Below are positions 33,201 through 42,113 of a stretch of 64,000 nucleotides of DNA, in pieces. The notes beneath the pieces are model-generated. The model was not told the DNA's origin and did no database searches. It saw only the letters and a program-made list of their open reading frames with translations. How positions within the stretch are numbered: position 1 is the first letter of the stretch; every line of letters begins with the position of its first letter. The position numbers and the translations under genes are program-made. This stretch comes from Streptomyces sp. CB02058 (GTDB lineage Bacteria; Actinomycetota; Actinomycetes; Streptomycetales; Streptomycetaceae), in the NCBI RefSeq assembly GCF_001905505.1, contig NZ_LIPG01000002.1, positions 930,001 to 994,000 of the forward strand, in the 5' to 3' direction.

Positions 33201-35605
33201 CCGCGCTCACCGACGCGCAGAAGGCCAAGTACCCGCACCTCAAGGACTATCCGGCCTTCACCGTCGACACCCGGGACCGGGACCGCGTCCGTGAATCCCT
33301 CCGCGGCCAGCTGATCGCCACCCAGCGCGCCGCCAACGGCGCCCTGCTCGCCGCCACCGGCGTACAGACGGCGGGTGTGCTGGACGAGCTGTACGGGAAG
33401 GCCGCGAGCGGCGCCTCCCTCGGCCCGGTCTTCCGCAAGGGCAGCCCCACGCTCTCCGTCTGGGCGCCCACCGCCCGGACCGTCTCCCTCGAACTCGACG
33501 GGAAGACCGTCCCGATGCGCCGCGACGACCGCACCGGCGTCTGGTCGGCCACCGGCCCGAAGAGCTGGACCGGCAAGCCCTACCGCTACGCCGTGGACGT
33601 CTGGGCGCCGAGCGTCCAGAGGACCGTCACCAACAAGGTCACCGACCCCTACTCCACCGCGCTCACCGCCGACTCGGCCCGCAGCCTCGTCGTCGACCTG
33701 GAGGACCCGAAGCTCGCGCCGAGCGGCTGGTCCGCGCTGAAGAAGCCCGCGGCCGTCCCGCTGCGGGACGCGCAGATCCAGGAACTGCACGTCCGTGACT
33801 TCTCGGTCACCGACACGACCTCGAAGCACCCCGGTGAGTACCTCGCCTTCACCGACACCGGCTCCGACGGGATGAAGCACCTCAAGGAGCTCGCGGACTC
33901 CGGCACCAGCTACGTGCACCTGCTGCCCGCCTTCGACATCGGGACGATCCCCGAGAAGAAGTCGGACCAGCAGAAGCCCGCCTGCGACCTCTCCGTCTAC
34001 GCCCCCGACTCCGAGGAGCAGCAGGCCTGCGTGACGAAGGCCGCCGCCAAGGACGCCTTCAACTGGGGCTACGACCCGCTGCACTACACCGTCCCCGAGG
34101 GCTCCTACGCCTCCGACCCCGACGGCACGAAGCGCACCACCGAGTTCCGTCAGATGGTCCAGGGGCTCAACAAGGCCGGACTGCGGACCGTCATGGACGT
34201 CGTCTACAACCACACCGTGGCCTCCGGCCAGGACGACAAGTCGGTCCTCGACAGGATCGTGCCCGGCTACTACCAGCGGCTCCTGGAGGACGGCACCGTC
34301 GCCACCTCGACCTGCTGCGCCAACACCGCGCCCGAGAACACCATGATGGGCAAGCTCGTCGTGGACTCGATCGTCACCTGGGCCAAGGAGTACAAGGTCG
34401 ACGGCTTCCGCTTCGACCTGATGGGACACCACCCCAAGGCCAACATCCTCGCGGTCCGCAAGGCCCTCGACGAGCTCACCGTCGCCAAGGACGGCGTCGA
34501 CGGCAAGAAGATCATCCTCTACGGCGAGGGCTGGAACTTCGGCGAGATCGCCGACGACGCCCGCTTCGTGCAGGCCACCCAGAAGAACATGGCCGGCACC
34601 GGCATCGCGACCTTCTCCGACCGGGCCCGCGACGCCGTGCGCGGCGGCGGCCCCTTCGACGAGGACCCGCGCGTCCAGGGCTTCGCCTCCGGCCTCTACA
34701 CCGACCCCAACACCTCGGCGGCCAACGGCACCGAGGCCGAACAGAAGGCCCGGCTGCTCCACTACCAGGACCTGATCAAGGTCGGCCTCACCGGCAACCT
34801 CGCCGACTACACCTTCACCGACACCCAGGGCCGCACGGTCAAGGGCTCGGCCGTCGACTACAACGGGGCGCCCGCCGGATACGCGGCCGCACCCGGCGAC
34901 GCCCTCGCCTACGCGGACGCCCACGACAACGAGACCCTCTACGACGCCCTCGCCTTCAAGCTCCCGGTGGACACCACGGCCGCCGAACGGGCCCGCATGC
35001 AGGTGCTGGCGATGGCCACGGCCGCGCTCTCCCAGGGGCCCTCGCTCTCCCAGGCGGGCACCGACCTGCTGCGCTCCAAGTCGCTGGACCGCAACTCCTA
35101 CGACAGCGGCGACTGGTTCAACGCCCTGCACTGGGACTGCCGCAAGGGCAACGGCTTCGGACGGGGACTGCCCCCGTCCGCCGACAACAAGGACAAGTGG
35201 TCCTACGGCAAGCCGCTGCTGACCTCCGCCGCGCTCACCCCCGGGTGCGCGCAGATCACGGGCGCGTCCGCCGCGTACCAGGACCTGCTCACGATCCGCA
35301 CCACGGAGAAGGACTTCGGCCTCTCCACCACCGCACAGGTGCAGGACGCCCTGTCCTTCCCGCTGTCCGGCAAGGAGGAGACCCCCGGGGTGATCACGAT
35401 GCGGCTGGGTTCCCTGGTCGTCGTCATGAACGCCACCCCGGCGACGCAGAGCCAGAAGGTCCCCGAGCTGGCCGGCAAGGCGTACGCCCTGCACCCGGTC
35501 CAGGCATCGGGCTCCGACGCGACGGTCAAGAAGGCGTCGTACGAGACCGGTTCGGGCAGCTTCACCGTCCCGGGCCGCACGGTCGCCGTCTACAGCCTGC
35601 GCTGA
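30299..35605 (+). CDS. Secreted bifunctional amylopullulanase (alpha-amylase plus type I pullulanase)
   Basis: This 1768-residue secreted protein starts at GTG 30299 (GAGGAG at 30284). After a signal peptide ending near ATASAA comes a complete GH13 amylase domain: [27 protein letters not shown] and [10 protein letters not shown] beta-rich stretch follows, then two CBM41-type starch-binding domains ([18 protein letters not shown] near residue 717 and [19 protein letters not shown] near 811). The C-terminal half is a pullulanase: [15 protein letters not shown] near 1254, [27 protein letters not shown] and [14 protein letters not shown]. It would cleave alpha-1,4 and alpha-1,6 links at two active sites. 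Confidence 0.94.
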   Translation: MSRTTLRRGAVAALCAALLPVVPAATASAAPRPPAPPSDAKLAKEPARHDLTREQFYFVLPDRFANGDTSNDRGGLTGSRLETGFDPTDKGFYQGGDLKGLTQRLDYIKGLGTTAIWLAPIFKNRPVQGTGDNASAGYHGYWITDFTQVDPHFGTNADLTKLIDKAHGKGMKVFFDVITNHTADTVDYAEKKYGYKPKGAFPYLDEEGRPFDDTQGVEEVDEDSFPYTPENTGKKVPAWLNDTTMYHNRGDSTYAGESTEYGDFSGLDDLWTERPEVVSGMEKIYEKWVRDFDIDGFRIDTVKHVDLDFWTQWATALDGYAAKHGRDDFFMFGEVYSADTAITSPYVTRGRLDATLDFPFQEAARQYASQGAPASKLAAVYGDDYRYTTDKANAYEQVTFLGNHDMGRIGTFLKQDNPKAGDAELLDRARLANELMFLGRGNPVIYYGDEQGYTGAGGDKDARQTLFASKTADYLDDDQIGTDRTHASDAYDTTHPLYRSIAALSKLTREHPALRDGTQTERYAKDSVYAFSRTDTKRPYEYLVATNNGTETRTVELTTESAGMNFRTLYGGSGTVRSGADKTVKVTVPALSSVVLRADKQLGSPATKPSVTLKAPAAGATGTVEISAGVDGGDLNRVVFAAQTGDGKWTTLGSADHAPYKVTQHIDNSVKAGTPLRYKAVVVDRAGRTASALASTTAGQAPPAQKPVAVDRDQAVVHYKRADGDYEGWQLKSGGKSADFIGRDAYGAFAWIDLDEGASSVPYTVEKDGTADGPERTVDLARTGQVWVEQGKDGQATEAPATEPQDTTKAVLHYHRADGNYDGWGLHTWTGAASPTDWAKPLQPVKTDAYGVTFEVPLTDGATSLSYILHKGDEKDLPSDQSLDIASYGHEVWMLGGKPGYLLPQAGGVPTPDLTKAEAQWIDANTVVWKVKATDATSQQLVYAKNGGISVIDGALSDEGQWLRLGATALTDAQKAKYPHLKDYPAFTVDTRDRDRVRESLRGQLIATQRAANGALLAATGVQTAGVLDELYGKAASGASLGPVFRKGSPTLSVWAPTARTVSLELDGKTVPMRRDDRTGVWSATGPKSWTGKPYRYAVDVWAPSVQRTVTNKVTDPYSTALTADSARSLVVDLEDPKLAPSGWSALKKPAAVPLRDAQIQELHVRDFSVTDTTSKHPGEYLAFTDTGSDGMKHLKELADSGTSYVHLLPAFDIGTIPEKKSDQQKPACDLSVYAPDSEEQQACVTKAAAKDAFNWGYDPLHYTVPEGSYASDPDGTKRTTEFRQMVQGLNKAGLRTVMDVVYNHTVASGQDDKSVLDRIVPGYYQRLLEDGTVATSTCCANTAPENTMMGKLVVDSIVTWAKEYKVDGFRFDLMGHHPKANILAVRKALDELTVAKDGVDGKKIILYGEGWNFGEIADDARFVQATQKNMAGTGIATFSDRARDAVRGGGPFDEDPRVQGFASGLYTDPNTSAANGTEAEQKARLLHYQDLIKVGLTGNLADYTFTDTQGRTVKGSAVDYNGAPAGYAAAPGDALAYADAHDNETLYDALAFKLPVDTTAAERARMQVLAMATAALSQGPSLSQAGTDLLRSKSLDRNSYDSGDWFNALHWDCRKGNGFGRGLPPSADNKDKWSYGKPLLTSAALTPGCAQITGASAAYQDLLTIRTTEKDFGLSTTAQVQDALSFPLSGKEETPGVITMRLGSLVVVMNATPATQSQKVPELAGKAYALHPVQASGSDATVKKASYETGSGSFTVPGRTVAVYSLR

Positions 35606-35618
35606 GACCCCGCACCCC

Positions 35619-35666
35619 GGCCGGCCCCGGCCCCGCACCCCGAGAGGGGGCGGGCCGGGGCCGGCC
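35619..35666. terminator. Terminator after amylopullulanase
   Basis: GGCCGGCCCCGGCCC (35619-35633) pairs with 35652-35666; a 15-bp stem with an 18-base loop, 14 bases after the stop codon. Confidence 0.8.
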
Positions 35667-35763
35667 CCGTTCCGCCGGACGGGCCGCGCGGCGGGGCTCC
35701 CCGTGCGTGCTCCCCGCGGCGGGGCTCCCTTGTGCGGACGGCGCGATCACGCGAAGCTGAAGC

Positions 35764-35799
35764 CGTACACGTGCATGCACGCCGTACACGTATACGTAC
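35764..35799. promoter_or_regulatory. Repeat-rich operator upstream of tautomerase gene
   Basis: CGTACACGT occurs at 35764-35772 and again at 35783-35791 (19-bp period), with perfect palindromes CGTGCATGCACG at 35770-35781 and ACGTATACGT at 35788-35797. The cluster ends about 30 bp before the ATG at 35830. It is a good candidate binding site for the TetR protein encoded at 36165-36902. Confidence 0.55.
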
Positions 35800-35829
35800 C
35801 CGTACCGCATTCGCCATCAGGAGCGCTCG

Positions 35830-36180
35830 ATGCCACAGATCACCGTCGACTACTCGGCCGAGCTCGACGACAGCTTCGACCGCCGTGGCTTCGCCCTGGC
35901 CCTCCACCCGCTCGTCGCCGAGACCGTGTCCACGAAGATCGCCGCCTGCAAGACCCGGTTCCGCCGCGCCGAGGACTTCGTCGCCGGTGACGCGGCGGCG
36001 GGCGACGCCGTCGTGAACGTCGCGATCGCGATGCTGCCCGGACGCACCCCCGAGATCAAGGCGCAGCTCACGGAGGCCGTCATCGAGCTGCTCGCTGGGC
36101 ACCTCAAGCCCGTCGACGGCCTCAGCGTGCACGCCTCGGCGGAGATCCGGGACCTGGACGCCTCCTACCGCAAGGGCTGA
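35830..36180 (+). CDS. Tautomerase-superfamily isomerase (5-carboxymethyl-2-hydroxymuconate isomerase type)
   Basis: This 116-residue protein begins Met-Pro (MPQITVDYSAELDDSFDRRG), providing the N-terminal catalytic proline of the tautomerase superfamily; its length matches CHMI (HpaF), not the 60-residue 4-oxalocrotonate tautomerases. KTRFRRAEDFVAGDAAAGDA and VAIAMLPGRTPEIKAQLTEA are the central motifs. No other homoprotocatechuate genes are nearby, so the physiological substrate is open. It converges with the TetR gene and overlaps it by 16 bp. Confidence 0.88.
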   Translation: MPQITVDYSAELDDSFDRRGFALALHPLVAETVSTKIAACKTRFRRAEDFVAGDAAAGDAVVNVAIAMLPGRTPEIKAQLTEAVIELLAGHLKPVDGLSVHASAEIRDLDASYRKG

Positions 36181-36902
36181 GCGGGCCGGCGCTGCGCCGG
36201 GACACCCGGCGCGGCGGGCGCCAGCACGGCGAGCCGCGTCAGCAACTCGTCGAACGGCCCGTCCGCCGGCTCCTGGGCGAAGACCCGCAGCATGATCCCG
36301 GCCATCTCCTGGTCGTACGCCGCGCTCACCGACGCCAGCGCCGCGAAGTCGTGCACGAGCTGCAACTCCAGCTCGGCGCGCGGGATGCGCCTGCCGTCCA
36401 GCCACAGCAGGGCCGTCGACTCCGCCAGCGACACCCAGGACCGCACCACGAGCTCCAGCCGCGCGGGCGGGTGCGGGACACCCAGGTGCGCGATGATCTG
36501 CGTGTACGCCGCCTGCCGCACCCCGTCGACCAGGGCGTTCGCCGTGGAGGAACCGCCCGACGGGCCGCCCCGCATCAGCGCGGCGAAGCCCGGCCCGTGC
36601 TCCTCGACGAAGTCGAAGAACCTGCGCATCACGCGGATCAGCCGGGCCCCCAGGGGCCCTTCGTGCGCCTCCAGGAAGCGGGCGGCCAGCTCGTCGGCGG
36701 CCCGCTTCAGCGCGGCCTCGTACAGGCTGCGCTTCCCCGGGAAGTAGTGATAGACGAGCGGACGCGAGATGCCCGCCGCCGCCGCGATCTCGTCGATCGA
36801 CACATCGTCGGGCGAACGGTGACTGAACAACTCCAGCGCGACGCCGATCAACTGTGCTCTGCGCTCTTCGACGCCCATCCTGCGCCGCACACCGGTCGTC
36901 AT
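36165..36902 (-). CDS. TetR/AcrR family transcriptional regulator
   Basis: This 245-residue protein has an N-terminal HTH (VSIDEIAAAAGISRPLVYHY then FPGKRSLYEAAL) and a C-terminal domain ending in a Pro/Ala-rich tail. Its 3' end overlaps the convergent tautomerase gene by 16 bp. No other target lies adjacent; the repeat cluster at 35764-35799 is a plausible operator. ATG 36902 gives a normal short N-terminal arm. Confidence 0.9.
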   Translation of the reverse strand: MTTGVRRRMGVEERRAQLIGVALELFSHRSPDDVSIDEIAAAAGISRPLVYHYFPGKRSLYEAALKRAADELAARFLEAHEGPLGARLIRVMRRFFDFVEEHGPGFAALMRGGPSGGSSTANALVDGVRQAAYTQIIAHLGVPHPPARLELVVRSWVSLAESTALLWLDGRRIPRAELELQLVHDFAALASVSAAYDQEMAGIMLRVFAQEPADGPFDELLTRLAVLAPAAPGVPAQRRPAQPLR

Positions 36903-36976
36903 GCCGGACAGCCTAACCGGGGTGGGACCGAGGCCGTCAGGCGCACTCCCACCAGGCAGTTCCCCGCTTGCGCCAA

Positions 36977-37029
36977 GGGCCTCTCGTCCGGATCCTGGCG
37001 GGCTCCGCCCTGATCCGAACGAAAGGCCC
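36977..37029. terminator. Imperfect hairpin at the 3' end of the 645-residue protein gene
   Basis: GGGCCT-TCGT-GGATC (36977-36995) pairs with GATCC-ACGA-AGGCCC (37012-37029) with two small internal loops, just beyond the minus-strand stop at 37037. Confidence 0.6.
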
Positions 37030-37036
37030 CAGGCGT

Positions 37037-38974
37037 TCAGTGCAGCGCGCCCACCCGGCTGCCGTCCTCCAGCAGCCCGTCGAGCCGCGCCCGGTCACCC
37101 TCCCCGGCGGGCAGCGCCAGCAGCCGCCCGTCGGCCCGGCCCCGCACCCCGCCCGTCGCCGTCAGGGACGCGAACTGCCGTGAGCCCGCCGCCAGTACGT
37201 ACCACCGGCCGCCGTCCGACTTCCACAGCACGCCCGCCAGCACCCGGGGCCTGCGTATCCCGCAGTCCGGGGAGTCCTCGGCGCGGGCCGCGACCGCACC
37301 CGGCGCCCCGTCACCGCCCGACACCTCTGGGGGCGCCTGGAACTGCGCCAGCACCCTGCTCCCCGTGCCCCGCCAGGTGTCCGCCCTGGTGCAGAACCAC
37401 CGGGCGTCCCCCTCGCCCTCGGGCAGCCGCTGCTTCGCGTACGGCCAGGAGTTCACCGTACGCACGCCGTTGGACCGCACCGCCGGGAGCAGGCAGGCGG
37501 TGCGCGCCCAGCTCTCCCGCTCCGCGGCGCCCGCCACGTCGTGCGGGGCGGACGGCGCGCCCGAGGTCAGGCGTACGGGAGTGAGCTCGCCCAGATCCGT
37601 CATCAGCCGGGCCGCCGAGCCGTCCCGCACCTCCAGCGCCGGCCAGGAACGGCAGTCCCGCGCACCGTCGTCCCTACCGCCCTGGGCCGGCACCGGCCCG
37701 GCCAGCGGGTCCGTCACCCCGGCACCGTCCCGGCGCAGCGGCAGCGCCGCCCCGCGCGGTGCCAGCAGATCCCGTACGGCGACCTCCCGCACCCAGGGCG
37801 CCGTCAGATAGCGGACCCGCCCCTCGCGGCGCTGCACCACCAGCGCGCTCGCCGTGACCGCGTCCGCGCCGTCCACCCGGGCGAAGTCCAGCACCGCGCC
37901 CCGGGACGGATCGGCGTTGCGCGCCTCGGCGTAGCGCACGACGCGCAGCCCGTCGTGGAAGAGCACCACGGCAGCCGGGCCGACCTCGCCCGCGTACAGC
38001 AGCTGCGGCGGGCCCATCGGCGGGCCGTCGGGCGTCCCGGGCGTCGCCGACGAGACCACCGCCTGCCCGGGCCGCGCCCAGGCGGCGAGAGCGCGGCGCA
38101 GCAGCCCGGAGTCCGCCGTCCGGTCGCCGCGCGTGGGCCAGACCGTGAAGTCCATCCGGGCCGAGCCCCGCCACAGGTTCTCCGGTACCCGGCGCAACTC
38201 GCCCGGATCCAGTGCCTGTTCGGCACTGCGGTGGCGGGAGTAGGGCGGCCCGGACACCGCGTCGGGCCCTCCGAGGCCGTCCCCGGGCATCAGCAGCAGC
38301 GTCCCGCAGACCAGCAGCGCGGCGGACGCGGCCAGCAGGGTGCGCCCGCACCGCCGGCGCCGGACCGGGTCGGCCGGCCGGACCTGCAAGGAGCACGGGT
38401 CGAACTCCGGCGAGGCCAGCAGCGCGTGGGGCGCCGTGAGCACGTCCGCCTCCAGCAGCGCCGCCCGGGGATCGGCGACACCCGCCGCGTCGAGCACCCG
38501 GCACACCTCGGCGTCGTCGAGCCCTTCGAGCCCCCGCAGCACATGGGCGGCCCGGCAGGCCCCCGACACCCCGGCCAGCGCCTGCTCCAGGGCCAGTTCG
38601 TCCGCACCGCAGGAGTGCGGGAACAGCCGCAGCCCCCACACCTGCGGCACCAGCGGCGGGAACTGCGCCCGCCGGGGCCGGGCGAGCCGGAACAGCGGCA
38701 GCCCCGCCTCCAGCGCGGAACGCACCACCTGGAGCCGCACATGGGCGTACGCCCGCCCCGGCTCGGGCCCCTGGCCCCCGGCCAGCGCCCGCTGGGCCAG
38801 CCAGTGGGCGGACAGCACCCGGCGGTTGCGGCCCCGGGAGGGCGCCAGCACGAGATACGCGATCCGGACCAGCCGCGCGTAGTGCTCGGCGGGCTCGCTC
38901 TCGGCCCGCTCCCCGGCGAGCTGCTCCGCGAACGGGCGGCCGGCGGGAGGCGGTACTGCTCGCAGTGGGGGCAT
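37037..38974 (-). CDS. Membrane-anchored protein of unknown function (645 aa)
   Basis: The protein has three parts. Residues 1-210 are a helical, Arg/Leu-rich cytoplasmic region (LVRIAYLVLAPSRGRNRRVL) vaguely like a degenerate sigma-factor helical core. A single transmembrane segment (TLLAASAALLVCGTLLLMPG) follows near residues 212-231. About 410 extracytoplasmic residues complete it, with scattered cysteines (ARDCRSWPAL, ARTACLLPAV, ARWFCTRAD, SPDCGIRRP). No family is recognised. A one-pass layout with a cytoplasmic helical domain recalls transmembrane signalling proteins, but that is speculation. It is divergent from the lipoprotein gene at 39120. Confidence 0.75.
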   Translation of the reverse strand: MPPLRAVPPPAGRPFAEQLAGERAESEPAEHYARLVRIAYLVLAPSRGRNRRVLSAHWLAQRALAGGQGPEPGRAYAHVRLQVVRSALEAGLPLFRLARPRRAQFPPLVPQVWGLRLFPHSCGADELALEQALAGVSGACRAAHVLRGLEGLDDAEVCRVLDAAGVADPRAALLEADVLTAPHALLASPEFDPCSLQVRPADPVRRRRCGRTLLAASAALLVCGTLLLMPGDGLGGPDAVSGPPYSRHRSAEQALDPGELRRVPENLWRGSARMDFTVWPTRGDRTADSGLLRRALAAWARPGQAVVSSATPGTPDGPPMGPPQLLYAGEVGPAAVVLFHDGLRVVRYAEARNADPSRGAVLDFARVDGADAVTASALVVQRREGRVRYLTAPWVREVAVRDLLAPRGAALPLRRDGAGVTDPLAGPVPAQGGRDDGARDCRSWPALEVRDGSAARLMTDLGELTPVRLTSGAPSAPHDVAGAAERESWARTACLLPAVRSNGVRTVNSWPYAKQRLPEGEGDARWFCTRADTWRGTGSRVLAQFQAPPEVSGGDGAPGAVAARAEDSPDCGIRRPRVLAGVLWKSDGGRWYVLAAGSRQFASLTATGGVRGRADGRLLALPAGEGDRARLDGLLEDGSRVGALH

Positions 38975-39051
38975 GTTCAGCAGAACGAGCGAATGGTGCG
39001 ATGGTCACTCCGGCGTGCGCGCCCCGGGGCGGGGCGAGACGTTCTCGCGTC

Positions 39052-39096
39052 CGCCCGCGCGCCGAGGAGGTTCCCGTATTCGCCCGCGCGCCGAGG
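39052..39096. repeat. Two 16-bp direct repeats in a divergent promoter region
   Basis: CGCCCGCGCGCCGAGG occurs at 39052-39067 and 39081-39096, a 29-bp period, upstream of the lipoprotein start. Confidence 0.6.
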
Positions 39097-39119
39097 GCGG
39101 ACGGGGGCACCATGGCCGG

Positions 39120-39596
39120 ATGGTGGAGCAGCTGGAGTGGCGAGGAGCACGGGCCCGCCGGGCGTCCGCGGCCGTACTGGCGGGGCTTGCCCTGCTCACC
39201 GGGTGCGGCGGAGGAGCGGACGGCGACGACAGGCCCGCCGTGCCGACGACCGCGAGCGGGACCCTGGAGCAGCTCGCGTCGAAGGCGGACTGCGAGCCGA
39301 ATGTGCAGACCGACGCCGAGGAGCTCAGGCAGGCCAACTGCACGACGAAGGACGGGCGTTATGTGCTCGCCACCTTCGCGACCGACCGGGGCCAGCGGGA
39401 GTGGCTCAACGAGGCCAACGACTACGGCGGCTCGTATCTGGTCGGCCGGAAGTGGGTCGCCGTCGGCGACGCGGACGTGGTCGCGGCGCTGCGCGGCCGG
39501 CTCGGGGGGACGGTGGAGACCGCCTCGCCGCACCACACCGGGAACGGTGCGGGTGGGGGGAGCGAGGAAGGGCACTCCGGTCACCACGGGAGCTGA
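39120..39596 (+). CDS. Small lipoprotein, function unknown
   Basis: This 158-residue protein has a lipoprotein signal: basic RGARARRASAA, a hydrophobic core and the lipobox LLTGC with Cys at about residue 29. The mature part has a C-x14-C pair (ADCEPNVQTDAEELRQANCT) and a compact alpha/beta-like region (DGRYVLATFATDRGQREWLN) and ends in a Gly/His-rich tail. I chose ATG 39120 because earlier in-frame starts would bury the signal sequence. Its function is not known. Confidence 0.8.
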   Translation: MVEQLEWRGARARRASAAVLAGLALLTGCGGGADGDDRPAVPTTASGTLEQLASKADCEPNVQTDAEELRQANCTTKDGRYVLATFATDRGQREWLNEANDYGGSYLVGRKWVAVGDADVVAALRGRLGGTVETASPHHTGNGAGGGSEEGHSGHHGS

Positions 39597-39640
39597 CCGC
39601 GCAGGTTCGTGAGGCGGACACCGCCGCCGGGGCCGCCGGC

Positions 39641-41161
39641 TCAGCGGCAGGAGCGACCGCCGTTGATGCAGCTCACCATTTTTCTCATCAGCCGGTCGTC
39701 GAAGACGTTGATGAAGTCACCGTGATCCGTGCCGGGCTTGTGCAGCTGCTCCGGGAAGGAGTCGACGGCGAAACCGGGGCCCGGCGGGACGTCGTACACG
39801 ATGCGCTGCACCAGCTGCGGAATGGCCCTGAAGCCCTGCGGGCACCGCCCGTCGTCCTGGGCGAAGGCCACATGGGTGCGGTGGTTCGCGCTGTCGGTGT
39901 TCCGCCCGTCCCAGCAGCTCTGGAAGGCGAAGGTGCGCACCACCTGGCTGCCCTCGGGGCAGATCGGGTACTTGTCCTTCAGCTGCCTGTTCTCGAATCC
40001 GGTGCAGCTCCAGGACGCGTTGGCGTTGGCGTCGCCGTTGGTGAACGCCTTGGCGTCCCCGGTGATGATCCGCAGGAAGCGGGGCATCGCCGTGACCTTC
40101 CCGGTGGGGGAGCCGACGAACTTCAGGGTGACCTGGGAAGGCGTCTGGATCTCCCCGGTGTTCTGGTCCTTCCCGCCGCCGTCCGCGTCCACGTCGTTCT
40201 CGTCCTGGCCGTTCTGCAGGCGCAGCACCGGCCAGTAGTACGTGGACCTGTCGCCCTGGTTCCGGCATGTGGTCGCTCCCGCGGCCAGCTCGTCGTCGCC
40301 GGAGAAGGCGTCGGTCGCCTGGTTGCCGATGTAGTCGTGCATGTGGTGCGCGCCGTTGCTCACGCCGGGGGCGGCGATGACGTTGTCCGGGTTGAACTTG
40401 CCGTTCTCGTTGCGGCCGCAGTCGGTGCGGAAGGTGCCCCGGGAGGCGCCGCGGCGATTGCGGGGGCGGTCGGCGTTCGGCTGGACGGACTCGATGTCGA
40501 CGAAGTCGGAGGCCTCGGGACCGTTGCCCTGCCCGCCCTGGTCGTCGCCCTCGCCCTGGTCCCCGCCCTGCCCCTGGTCGGCGGCCTGGCCGGGCTCCTC
40601 GCCCTGACCGTCTCCCTGGCCGTTCCCCTGGCCCTCCTCGGCCTGACCGTCTCCCGCCTGACCGTCTTCCGGCGGGGCCGCCTCGTCGTCCGCCCGCAGG
40701 CTGCAGCCCGCGAGCCCGTCCAGGCCCTGAGGCCGCTCGCCCGAGACCCGTTCGACCGCGATCCCGATCCGGTCGAGGCTGGCGGCCCGCTTGTTCCTCA
40801 GCGGGCCCAGGACGGCGTTCGTCGCGAGGGCCGGGTCCCGGGCGATCCGCTCCCTGCGGTCCGCGAACTGCCGGTAGGCCTCGGTGATCTGCGTGTCCAT
40901 GGCGGCCAGCTCACGGTCGACCTCCGGCCGCGCCCCTTCCGGTATCCCGGGCAGGGCGATCCCCGCGTCGGGGCAGTCGATGGTGGACATCTGGCGGCCC
41001 GCGGCCTGGAACTCCCCGCGAGGCGGGCCGGACGTGCCCTCTCCGGCACTCGCGTACACATTGACGGCGACCAGCCCACCTCCCCCCAGGATCAGCGCGG
41101 CCGAGGCGACGATCGCCCGGTTGGCCAGAGTCGAACGTTTCTTGCGCGATGTGCGTCCCAT
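39641..41161 (-). CDS. Secreted DUF1996 domain protein
   Basis: This 506-residue protein has an N-terminal signal/anchor ([20 protein letters not shown]). A helical region follows, then a low-complexity Gly/Gln/Asp/Glu linker of about 60 residues ([20 protein letters not shown]). The C-terminal DUF1996 domain begins [20 protein letters not shown], with [29 protein letters not shown] and [20 protein letters not shown]. Conserved His and Cys residues suggest a metal-bearing or disulfide-rich extracellular domain. DUF1996 occurs in fungi and actinobacteria; no biochemical role is established. Confidence 0.9.
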   Translation of the reverse strand: MGRTSRKKRSTLANRAIVASAALILGGGGLVAVNVYASAGEGTSGPPRGEFQAAGRQMSTIDCPDAGIALPGIPEGARPEVDRELAAMDTQITEAYRQFADRRERIARDPALATNAVLGPLRNKRAASLDRIGIAVERVSGERPQGLDGLAGCSLRADDEAAPPEDGQAGDGQAEEGQGNGQGDGQGEEPGQAADQGQGGDQGEGDDQGGQGNGPEASDFVDIESVQPNADRPRNRRGASRGTFRTDCGRNENGKFNPDNVIAAPGVSNGAHHMHDYIGNQATDAFSGDDELAAGATTCRNQGDRSTYYWPVLRLQNGQDENDVDADGGGKDQNTGEIQTPSQVTLKFVGSPTGKVTAMPRFLRIITGDAKAFTNGDANANASWSCTGFENRQLKDKYPICPEGSQVVRTFAFQSCWDGRNTDSANHRTHVAFAQDDGRCPQGFRAIPQLVQRIVYDVPPGPGFAVDSFPEQLHKPGTDHGDFINVFDDRLMRKMVSCINGGRSCR

Positions 41162-41272
41162 GGAACTCCTCCGCTTCGAGTCCGCTTCGAGTGCTCCGAA
41201 TCGGAAGCGTGACGTCCCATACGGACCGGAGGCCCCACCCGTTCAGACCGCCGCGGAATTCCTGGACACGGA

Positions 41273-41659
41273 CTACGCCGGCACGGTCTCCATCGGTGCT
41301 CCCGTCATCCGGTTGGCCAGGGTCGAGAGGGTGTAGGCGCCGATGCCGAGCACGACCTCGAGGGCGTTGCGCTCGGTGTGGCCCAGAGCCAGGAAGGCCC
41401 GGAGCGCGTCGTGCCCGACCGCGCCCGAGGTCTCCAGGGCCGCGAGCGTGAACCGGCGTACTCCTTCGAGCCGTTCGTCCGGCAGGGGCTGCTCCCCAGG
41501 GGTTCGCAACGCCGTGACGAGCTCCGGTGCGGCGCCGAGCGAGACGAGTTTCGCGGTATGCGTCTCCACGCACACGTGGCAGTCGTTGCGGGTCGCCATC
41601 GTCATGACGACGACCTCGCGGGAGAGCGGGTCCAGGGGCGCGGGCTTCCGGTCGATCAT
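41273..41659 (-). pseudogene. 5'-truncated carboxymuconolactone decarboxylase-family gene
   Basis: The frame carries the CMD/AhpD core: PLDPLSREVVVMTMATRNDC, H-V-C (CxxC of the peroxidase-like site) and LGHTERNALEVVLGIGAYTL. Related proteins have about 55 further residues before DPLSREVV, and these are missing: upstream of 41640 the minus strand reads into the MarR gene of the opposite strand. The first available ATG (41659) leaves only nine residues before the core. The gene lost its promoter and N terminus in a deletion and is probably inactive. Confidence 0.7.
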
Positions 41660-41666
41660 CGACGCG

Positions 41667-42062
41667 ATGCACCGCGACCTGGTCGCCCAGGGCCACCAGG
41701 ACATGCGTCCCGCTCACGGCTTCGCGCTCCAGGCGGTCGGGCGGCAGGGGGCGAGCGCCAGCGAGATCGGCCGGCGGCTGGGGGTCTCCAAGCAGGCGGC
41801 CGGGAAGACGGTCGACAAGCTGGAGGGCCTCGGATACGTGGAACGTGTCGAGGACCCCGCGGACGGCCGGCGCAAGCTGGTCAGGCTCACCGCGCGAGGC
41901 GTCGACGTGCTGGCCCGGTCCGCCGAGGGCTTCGACCGGCTCCGTGCCGAGTGGGTCGAAGCCCTCGGCGCGGAGCGGGTCCGGGCGCTGGAGGCGGACC
42001 TCCGCAGGATGGCGCCCGCGTCCGCCTTCCGCCTGGACGCGGAGGGCTGGTTCGCCGGCTGA
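41667..42062 (+). pseudogene. 5'-truncated MarR-family regulator
   Basis: The region encodes nearly all of a MarR winged helix: GASASEIGRRLGVSKQAAGK, TVDKLEGLGYVERVEDPADG and RRKLVRLTARG. The homologous stretch seems to begin at FRSIIDAMHRDL (about 41645), where the first helix of MarR dimers should be about 15-20 residues longer. The only ATG is 41667 and lacks a ribosome site. Together with the truncated CMD gene it forms a head-to-head junction at about 41640-41665 with no intergenic space. It might still produce a 131-residue protein. Confidence 0.65.
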
Positions 42063-42063
42063 G

Positions 42064-42102
42064 CCTCCCGGGCCCGGGGGCGCGCTCCCCGGGCCCGGGA
42101 GG
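42064..42102. terminator. Bidirectional terminator
   Basis: CCTCCCGGGCCCGGGG (42064-42079) pairs perfectly with 42087-42102 around a 7-base loop, immediately after the MarR stop and 12 bp beyond the end of the response regulator gene on the other strand. Confidence 0.85.
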
Positions 42103-42113
42103 CGGGTGTGCGG

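Noticed and set aside
29960..35638. An 1892-codon open frame on the minus strand opposite the amylase end and amylopullulanase
   Set aside because: It mirrors the codon pattern of the real GH13 gene; its translation is Gly/Val/Leu/Arg-rich with no domain. High G+C removes stop codons on the complementary strand.
37541..41212. A 1223-codon plus-strand frame across two genes and an intergenic region
   Set aside because: It runs antisense to the 645-residue protein and the DUF1996 protein and has no recognisable domain.
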